Origin: Melioribacteraceae bacterium
Lineage (GTDB): Bacteria; Bacteroidota; Ignavibacteria; Ignavibacteriales; Melioribacteraceae
Assembly (NCBI GenBank): GCA_026987055.1
Contig: JALSNL010000047.1
Coordinates: 1 to 5,193 of the forward strand
Reading direction: 5' to 3'
Length of the DNA stretch: 5,193 nt
Position numbers and translations under genes: made by a program. Below, piece by piece: positions 1 through 3,785 of this stretch. Within the stretch, counting starts at the first letter, position 1. The number at the start of each line of letters is the position of its first letter. The notes under the pieces are model-generated. The model searched no databases, was not told where the DNA came from, and saw only the letters and a program-made list of their open reading frames with translations.

Positions 1-124
1 CTAAACAAAAAAGAGATGTATCTAAATTCCATGGCATGTTTTTATACAATGGCATTTGAGCCATTTCCCAAATAAAGTTTATTGGAATTGAAATAAGGAT
101 GATATAAATAATGATCTTTTTCAT
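1..124 (-). CDS. N-terminal fragment of a small membrane protein, unknown function
   Basis: An open frame begins with ATG at 124 and runs off the window edge at 1, giving 41 codons. The start is MKKIIIYIILISIPINFIW, a positively charged N-terminus followed by a hydrophobic segment at about residues 4 to 19, then EMAQMPLYKNMPW and a second hydrophobic start (LFCL). The N-x-x-W-E-x-x-Q-x-P-L-Y pattern resembles a family of small uncharacterised multi-pass membrane proteins that I remember only loosely, so I give no function. It lies 17 bases after the stop of the lipoprotein cytochrome and in the same direction, which suggests it is the next operon gene. The bases before the start (ACTAAAAAACAATTAAT) hold no good Shine-Dalgarno site, unlike its neighbours, so it may depend on translation of the gene before it. 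The missing C-terminus prevents a firm call. Confidence 0.6.
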   Translation of the reverse strand, partial: MKKIIIYIILISIPINFIWEMAQMPLYKNMPWNLDTSLFCL

Positions 125-141
125 ATTAATTGTTTTTTAGT

Positions 142-417
142 TTAATTTGCCATTTTTAGAAATTCCACAACTTTTTCTGCTTGTTTTGATGTTAAATTTG
201 CCCTTATTCTCATATGTTGACCTATTGTTTCCCATTGCATATCACTAAACGTAGTTGGTGAAGGAGCATTATGACATCTAACGCAACTCTGTCCCCATAT
301 TTGTGCTCCGGATTTTCTTACGGAAGCATTTTCTGAAGATGAACAAGCAGATATTAATAAACTTGCTAGAATAGTAATTGGTATATAAGTAACTGTAATA
401 TTTTTTTTAAATTTCAT
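142..417 (-). CDS. Small monohaem c-type cytochrome lipoprotein
   Basis: This 91-residue protein starts with a lipoprotein signal: charged MKFKK, a hydrophobic stretch, and the lipobox LISAC with Cys25 as the predicted lipidated residue, followed by SSSEN. The mature part carries one haem c attachment site, CVRCH at 45 to 49. After it come NAPSPT, W62, an H68-M69-R-x-R-A-N-L-T segment and a C-terminal helix (EKVVEFLKMAN). The distal haem ligand is probably Met60 or Met69; the sequence alone does not decide. The size fits a minimal single-haem electron carrier tethered to the inner or outer membrane. AGGAG (426-430) lies 8 bases before the ATG, a good ribosome site that confirms the start. It follows the porin gene by 16 bases, which suggests co-expression and a partnership at the outer membrane. 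Covalent haem attachment would need the cytochrome c maturation system, not seen here. The cytochrome call is firm; the redox partner is inferred. Confidence 0.88.
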   Translation of the reverse strand: MKFKKNITVTYIPITILASLLISACSSSENASVRKSGAQIWGQSCVRCHNAPSPTTFSDMQWETIGQHMRIRANLTSKQAEKVVEFLKMAN

Positions 418-433
418 TTTGCTTTCTCCTATT

Positions 434-1609
434 TTAAAAACCCAATGACCAATGCAGCATGAAAGAATCAGTTGTAGGTGAATTTTTTTTATTAGTAATT
501 GATGTAGTTTGATACCCTAATTTTATGACTGTTCTCCAATCCAGCCAATAGTTAATCCCAAAAGCAAACTGTGTTTTTTTATTACCCCAAACAGCTTTTG
601 TTGGTAAAATCAGTTTTGAATATCGACCAACAAACTCTAAATGACTGAATATTTTATTTTTTACAAAAGCAGGCTTTATTGATAATTGTGCATAATAAGC
701 TTCACTCCTGTTATCAAAAGTATATCTTTCTTGTTGACCATCTTCCATGATATAATTTGCTTTATCAACTTCAACTTTATTCCATTGAGTTTTTAAATCG
801 ATAATACTTTTTAAAAAATTAATATTTTTAACATAACTTAAATCTATTGAATAAAGTTGTGCTTTAACATTTTGATATTCTGAATTTGAATTTCCAACTG
901 TACCAAATTGCCCTGAAATACCAATTTCTAAAGTAGCATCCGCTAATGGTAAAACTCCTATTCTTCCCCCAATAGTTTTGTTTTTATTATTATCCTCAAA
1001 ATTATCATAGTGAAGCTTTCCGGCTTCCTCTGGTTCTTCGCTACCATCATTCAGGTTTGGCCCATTAACTAAATAGATAGAATAATTTATTTCACGCTCA
1101 GGCATTACATCAAATGCTCCTCGTAATTCAATTCCAACTTGCGAAGAAGGTCCAACTTGCTCTGCGTGCGTAAAACCAAGAGGATTGCTTGGTAATCTAT
1201 TTATCCACCGTGGATGTAGTCTTTCACTGAAAGTGCCAAATGGGATTAAGAATTTTCCTAAGCGTAGAGTAATGTAATCATTAATAAAATAAGACATATT
1301 AGCATATTCCAGATTTATAATTGTTTCTCCATCTTCCAACTCTAATTCCAGTTCCGATTCGAAAAGTAATTTACTTGATTGTCTCCAAAGAAAAATAGGA
1401 TTAAAGCTACCTCCAACAAAAGTTGAGTTATCATTTTGAATTTCCAATCCTGAATGTGCATATCCTCTTAATAAAAATGTACTTGTGCCCGGTTTATATT
1501 TCATTACTTCTTTTTTTAATGCTGTTACTTCCTCTTTGGTTTGAGCATTGCTAAAACTTGTAAGACAAAACAATAAGAGAAGCAAAATATTAACTTTAAG
1601 ATATTTCAT
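434..1609 (-). CDS. Outer-membrane porin-like beta-barrel protein
   Basis: The 391-residue product has a classical signal peptide (MKYLKVNILLLLLFCLTSFSNA, cleavage likely before Q23). A short charged, heptad-like segment follows (about 24-37, EEVTALKKEVMKY), as often precedes trimeric porin barrels. The rest alternates polar and hydrophobic residues in strands such as LLFESELELELE and YITLRLGKFLIPFG, and ends in Phe391 (LHWSLGF), the usual C-terminal signal for BAM-dependent outer-membrane insertion. The segment GKFLIPFGTFSERLHPRWI (118-136) resembles the region after an early strand in phosphate-selective-porin-like (OprO/OprP) proteins. The loop at about 195-213 is rich in Glu and Asp, so phosphate selectivity should not be assumed. 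AAGGAG (1617-1622) lies 7 bases before ATG and supports this start. It sits between two monohaem cytochrome c genes, which raises the possibility of an outer-membrane electron-transfer or solute role. The barrel call is solid; the substrate is unknown. Confidence 0.8.
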   Translation of the reverse strand: MKYLKVNILLLLLFCLTSFSNAQTKEEVTALKKEVMKYKPGTSTFLLRGYAHSGLEIQNDNSTFVGGSFNPIFLWRQSSKLLFESELELELEDGETIINLEYANMSYFINDYITLRLGKFLIPFGTFSERLHPRWINRLPSNPLGFTHAEQVGPSSQVGIELRGAFDVMPEREINYSIYLVNGPNLNDGSEEPEEAGKLHYDNFEDNNKNKTIGGRIGVLPLADATLEIGISGQFGTVGNSNSEYQNVKAQLYSIDLSYVKNINFLKSIIDLKTQWNKVEVDKANYIMEDGQQERYTFDNRSEAYYAQLSIKPAFVKNKIFSHLEFVGRYSKLILPTKAVWGNKKTQFAFGINYWLDWRTVIKLGYQTTSITNKKNSPTTDSFMLHWSLGF

Positions 1610-1627
1610 TTTATAGCTCCTTTTGAA

Positions 1628-2086
1628 TTATTCTTTTTTATTTAGGGAACGTATATATAATACTAATTGCCAACGTTGAGCTTTTGAGAAAATTTCTTTA
1701 TACGATGCCATTGGAGGATTACCTGTAGTAATTTTCCAAAATATTGCTCCATCAGATTGGTTTTGTACATTTTCAGAAGTTAGATCTGATGGTCTTGGAT
1801 TCAATCCTGTTCCGGCAATACCATCACCTTTCCCGGTTTCTCCATGGCAAATTATACATTGCTGTTCAAAAATAACTTTCCCTTTTTGAGCTGCTATAAG
1901 TGTATCTTTAATAATCATTTTAAGTTTATCAGCAGATTTGGGAGCTTTCCAGATCTCCTCATTTTGTAATACTTTAATATTTGTACTTTTATACTTTTTA
2001 CTTGTATATCCTTTTGCTGCGACAATTATTAGAATTAAAAATAAGCCACATAAAACATAAATTATTTTGATTCTTTTTTTAATCAT
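1628..2086 (-). CDS. Membrane-anchored monohaem cytochrome c (cbb3 subunit III-like domain)
   Basis: The 152-residue protein has an N-terminal anchor (KKRIKIIYVLCGLFLILIIVAAK, about 3-25), a linker, and one class I cytochrome c domain. The haem site is CIICH at 77-81, followed by GETGKGDG, typical of the Cytochrome_CBB3-type fold. N-x-R-P-S-D-L-T follows at 96-103, then Met126 in NPPMASY as the likely axial ligand, and a terminal helix ending in WQLVLYIRSLNKK. It should face the periplasm and carry electrons between membrane enzymes or towards the neighbouring porin and lipoprotein cytochrome. The frame is open back to 2236, but I chose ATG at 2086: GGAGG lies 9 bases upstream, the anchor begins at once, and the longer version would overlap 115 bases of the DUF2231-like gene with an implausible Cys/Trp-rich N-terminus. 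The porin gene follows 18 bases after the stop. No haem-copper oxidase catalytic subunit is present, so it need not belong to an oxidase. Confidence 0.88.
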   Translation of the reverse strand: MIKKRIKIIYVLCGLFLILIIVAAKGYTSKKYKSTNIKVLQNEEIWKAPKSADKLKMIIKDTLIAAQKGKVIFEQQCIICHGETGKGDGIAGTGLNPRPSDLTSENVQNQSDGAIFWKITTGNPPMASYKEIFSKAQRWQLVLYIRSLNKKE

Positions 2087-2094
2087 GATTCCAT

Positions 2095-2100
2095 ACCTCC
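2095..2100 (-). promoter_or_regulatory. Ribosome binding site that fixes the cytochrome c start
   Basis: On the minus strand GGAGGT is followed by ATGGAATC and then the ATG at 2086. This near-consensus Shine-Dalgarno site decides between the 152-residue protein and a 202-residue read-through frame. The nearer ATG (2092-2094) is in another frame and meets TGA after two codons, so it is not a competing start for a real protein. Confidence 0.8.
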
Positions 2101-2121
2101 ATTTAAGATAAAAGTATTTTT

Positions 2122-2745
2122 CTAATGAGCAATTACACCACCATATAATCCTGCAATTGAAACTAAAGCAAAAGTTATTAACGCAAATACCCAAACAAAT
2201 CTTTTTAATTTTTTTATATAAAAAGAAGCTGACCAAAAAATAAGAGATGCTAAAACTCCAAATCCAAGAAGTTCATGAGTTTCTACTAATGAATATGAAG
2301 ATTTTCCTTCAAAGGGTTCTGCTTGGTTTAAGCCGCTAAGAACAGCAATTACCGTAAAGAAAGCAGCTATTGGAATTATTATTTTAAGCGAGTCCCAATA
2401 TTTTTTTTCCTTATATCCCAATAGCATTAGAAAAAATCCGATAACAGTAAGTGCAATGGGAAAGTGTATTACTTTATTATGAATATGTTCCAAAGCAGCA
2501 TTGATAGAAACTTCTTTAACTTCGTCTTCCTCAATTTCTTCATTATACTCATCGGAAGTCTTTATGTGCTGAGTAGCCATAAACTTTTCAGTTGGCATTC
2601 CGTTTATTGCAATTGTGTCTTGTCCAACAATGGTTAAAGTATCCGGTTTTATAACCGGTTTTTTCTTTTTATGCCCTTCATGAGCAAATAAAATATTTGT
2701 TGCTAAAATTATTATTAACATTATGTTAATGTTTATTTTTATCAT
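2122..2745 (-). CDS. DUF2231-like four-helix membrane protein with His-rich exported N-terminus
   Basis: The 207-residue protein begins with a signal peptide or anchor (1-21, ending NILFA). Next is a polar exported segment: HEGHKKKK at 22-29, then an acidic run EEIEEDEVKE at 69-78. Four hydrophobic helices follow at about 91-109, 119-138, 155-176 and 182-202. The start of the first helix, HIHNKVIHFPIAL (87-99), matches the H-x-x-x-V-H-F-P-I-A-L feature of DUF2231 membrane proteins, and H157 in the third helix (ETHELLGFG) is a second recurrent position. The biochemical role of DUF2231 is unclear to me; conserved intramembrane His residues could bind haem or metal, which is speculation. If cleavage falls after A21, the mature protein starts with His. 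AAGAGGT lies 5 bases before the ATG. It sits just after the 14-bp hairpin and 35 bases before a cytochrome c gene, linking it to the redox block. The family call is moderate, the membrane topology strong. Confidence 0.75.
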   Translation of the reverse strand: MIKININIMLIIILATNILFAHEGHKKKKPVIKPDTLTIVGQDTIAINGMPTEKFMATQHIKTSDEYNEEIEEDEVKEVSINAALEHIHNKVIHFPIALTVIGFFLMLLGYKEKKYWDSLKIIIPIAAFFTVIAVLSGLNQAEPFEGKSSYSLVETHELLGFGVLASLIFWSASFYIKKLKRFVWVFALITFALVSIAGLYGGVIAH

Positions 2746-2765
2746 TTTATACCTCTTAAATATTA

Positions 2766-2799
2766 CCTCAAAGATTCATTAGATTATGAATCTTTGAGG
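2766..2799. terminator. Perfect 14-bp inverted repeat, terminator-like hairpin
   Basis: The arms CCTCAAAGATTCAT (2766-2779) and ATGAATCTTTGAGG (2786-2799) are exact reverse complements around a 6-base loop (TAGATT). It lies in the largest intergenic gap of the window (2746-2813). In the plus direction it is followed one base later by CTTTTTATATTATTT, a fair intrinsic-terminator tail. In the minus direction, the way the genes are read, the tail is UAAUAUUU, a poor U-tract. It may be a weak or partial terminator between the metal block and the redox block, a block to antisense transcription, or an mRNA-stabilising hairpin for the upstream message. The stem is AT-rich, so its strength is modest. 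Confidence 0.6.
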
Positions 2800-2813
2800 A
2801 CTTTTTATATTAT

Positions 2814-3278
2814 TTATTTTGTCTCTAAGGTTTTCATTTTCATTTTTCCCTTTGGAGTCATTTTCATATTATTCATTCCTTTCATTTTTGTTTCCATCAT
2901 TTTCTTATTTTCTTTCATATTCTTTTTATGCTTCATTTTTTTATCCATCATTTTCTTATTTTCTTTCATATTCTTTTTATGCTTCATTTTTTTATCCATC
3001 ATTTTATTCATACTCATATCTTTGATGGATATTTTTTTTAGAGTCATTCCGCATTTTGAACATTCACCAGGTGCATCCTTCGCTGTCTCACATTTCATGG
3101 GACATTCATAAACATATCCGTCTTTGTTTTTATCTATCTTTTTCATTTTCATCATCATTTCGCTTCCCATATTTTTGTCTTTTTTATGAGCATGGTTATG
3201 TTCTTGTGCCATTAAAACTGACGTTGATAAAAATGAAACTACTATTGCTACTACTGCGATTTTAATTATGTTTTTCAT
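2814..3278 (-). CDS. Secreted Met/Lys/His-rich metal-binding protein with heavy-metal-binding domain
   Basis: This 154-residue protein has a signal peptide (1-24, ending VLMA before Q25) and a mature start with His residues (EHNHAH). A Met cluster at 41-45 precedes a compact Cys4 domain at 55-80: YVYECPMKC ... PGECSKCGMTL, with Cys59, 63, 73 and 76. This matches the heavy-metal-binding domain (YHS-like CPM...CxxCGM) found in CusB-type and copper-ATPase proteins, here with Lys-Cys where many members have His-Pro. The tail from about 88 is a low-complexity, probably helical segment rich in Met and Lys. Its 17-residue unit KMMDKKMKHKKNMKENK is perfectly repeated at 92-108 and 109-125, with a decayed third copy at 126-142. 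I count 27 Met in 154 residues. By analogy with SilE, CusF and PcoE, a periplasmic Cu(I)/Ag(I) buffer or chaperone for the nearby pump is likely. AGGAG lies 8 bases before the ATG. The role is inferred, the metal-binding character is clear. Confidence 0.82.
   Translation of the reverse strand: MKNIIKIAVVAIVVSFLSTSVLMAQEHNHAHKKDKNMGSEMMMKMKKIDKNKDGYVYECPMKCETAKDAPGECSKCGMTLKKISIKDMSMNKMMDKKMKHKKNMKENKKMMDKKMKHKKNMKENKKMMETKMKGMNNMKMTPKGKMKMKTLETK
2893..3005 (-). repeat. 51-bp perfect tandem repeat, 2.2 copies, inside the Met-rich gene
   Basis: Two copies (2894-2944 and 2945-2995) are identical base for base, and the match continues for the first ten bases of a third copy (2996-3005) before diverging. 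The flanks on the 2880 side keep the same protein periodicity but differ at the DNA level. The period is a multiple of three, so gain or loss of a unit keeps the frame and changes the number of Met/His ligands. Exact identity, including third codon positions, points to recent duplication or ongoing homogenisation. Confidence 0.95.
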
Positions 3279-3298
3279 AATTATATCTCCTTTTTTTG

Positions 3299-3634
3299 TT
3301 ATTTGATTGTGTTAATTTCACCTGTTTTTATTCTAATTGATTTTTCTATGTCGGAAACAAAAATCCAACCATCGCCACTTTGTCCCGTATTGCCATATTT
3401 TATAATAACGTTTGTAATACGGTCTGTTTCTTCATCATTACAAATAAGTTCTATTTTTACTACGGAAGAATATTTTTGAACGTATTTTATTGAAAAACTA
3501 AAAGCATCGCTATCAGCCCATTCGGCTAATGCATTTGCATCCAGTACAGTCATTCCGGTAACACCCGCTTCTTCTAATTTTTCAATAACAATTTCAGCTT
3601 TACTATGTCTTATATATGCTTTTATCTCTTTCAT
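3299..3634 (-). CDS. Divergent PII-family signalling protein (PII-NG-like, efflux-linked)
   Basis: The 111-residue protein aligns without gaps to GlnB as I remember it. It has the MKEIKAYIRxxK first strand, GVTGMTV at 24-30, KIE at 60-62, a B-loop TGQSGDGWIFV at 83-93 and a C-loop RIKTGE at 101-106. The fold should be the PII trimer. The T-loop region (37-55) has no resemblance to the canonical sequence, although a Tyr falls at position 51, the uridylylation site of GlnB. Residues tied to 2-oxoglutarate binding in classical PII (Gln39, Lys58) are Trp39 and Val58 here, and Lys90 of the B-loop is Trp. A separate PII group (called PII-NG in the literature) is known to occur beside CusA/CzcA-type efflux genes, and the context fits it: cusA lies one small gene upstream. 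It probably modulates the pump or senses a nucleotide or metal, not nitrogen status. AAGGAG lies 6 bases before the ATG. The family is firm, the function inferred. Confidence 0.85.
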   Translation of the reverse strand: MKEIKAYIRHSKAEIVIEKLEEAGVTGMTVLDANALAEWADSDAFSFSIKYVQKYSSVVKIELICNDEETDRITNVIIKYGNTGQSGDGWIFVSDIEKSIRIKTGEINTIK

Positions 3635-3669
3635 TACTTTCTCCTTATTTCACAGACCAATGTTTGTTG

Positions 3670-3768
3670 CTATTTACAACAGCTTTTACCACTACCGGCA
3701 TTTTTTATCTTTCTAACCATTAAAGCAACTACAATTACTCCCAACACTATTCCAATTATAATTTCCAT
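3670..3768 (-). CDS. 32-residue single-pass membrane peptide with Cys-Cys tail
   Basis: A short frame from ATG 3768 to TAG 3670-3672 encodes MEIIIGIVLGVIVVALMV followed by RKIKNAGSGKSCCK. The first 18 residues form one transmembrane helix, and the tail is basic with a vicinal Cys pair two residues from the end. A strong Shine-Dalgarno site (AAGGAGG, 3774-3780) stands 5 bases before the ATG, which lies 17 bases after the cusA-like stop and 35 bases before the PII gene's start. The layout resembles small FeoB-associated Cys-rich membrane proteins, which have a single helix and a Cys-rich C-terminus, though those usually carry more Cys. By the positive-inside rule the tail faces the cytoplasm, so the Cys pair could bind Cu(I) or another soft metal near the pump or the PII protein. 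That function is inference. The ribosome site, the position inside a tight operon and the coherent helix make it a real gene rather than chance. Confidence 0.8.
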   Translation of the reverse strand: MEIIIGIVLGVIVVALMVRKIKNAGSGKSCCK

Positions 3769-3773
3769 CTTCG

Positions 3774-3780
3774 CCTCCTT
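3774..3780 (-). promoter_or_regulatory. Strong ribosome binding site for the 32-residue gene
   Basis: AAGGAGG on the minus strand, 5 bases before the ATG at 3768, is one of the best Shine-Dalgarno matches in the window. It lies just after the stop codon of the efflux pump gene and is the main evidence that the short frame is translated. Confidence 0.8.
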
Positions 3781-3785
3781 CCATT

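Noticed and set aside
2087..2236. An N-terminal extension of the membrane-anchored cytochrome c to 2236
   Set aside because: It would overlap the end of the DUF2231-like gene by 115 bases, adds an implausible Cys/Trp-rich sequence, and ignores the strong ribosome site before ATG 2086.
2893..3005. The 51-bp repeats as a CRISPR array
   Set aside because: The units are contiguous with no spacers and lie inside a coding frame.
3099..3134. An EF-hand calcium loop (DKNKDGYV) at residues 49-56 of the Met-rich protein
   Set aside because: The first six positions look right, but position 12 is Pro instead of Glu or Asp, and the loop runs straight into the first Cys of the heavy-metal domain, so a working EF-hand is unlikely.
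2794..3265. Several plus-strand open frames rich in Phe, Ser and Ile opposite the Met-rich gene
   Set aside because: They are the antisense of a Lys/Met-rich, A-rich coding sequence, which yields few stops on the other strand. They lack convincing ribosome sites, and the minus-strand product has a signal peptide and a metal domain.
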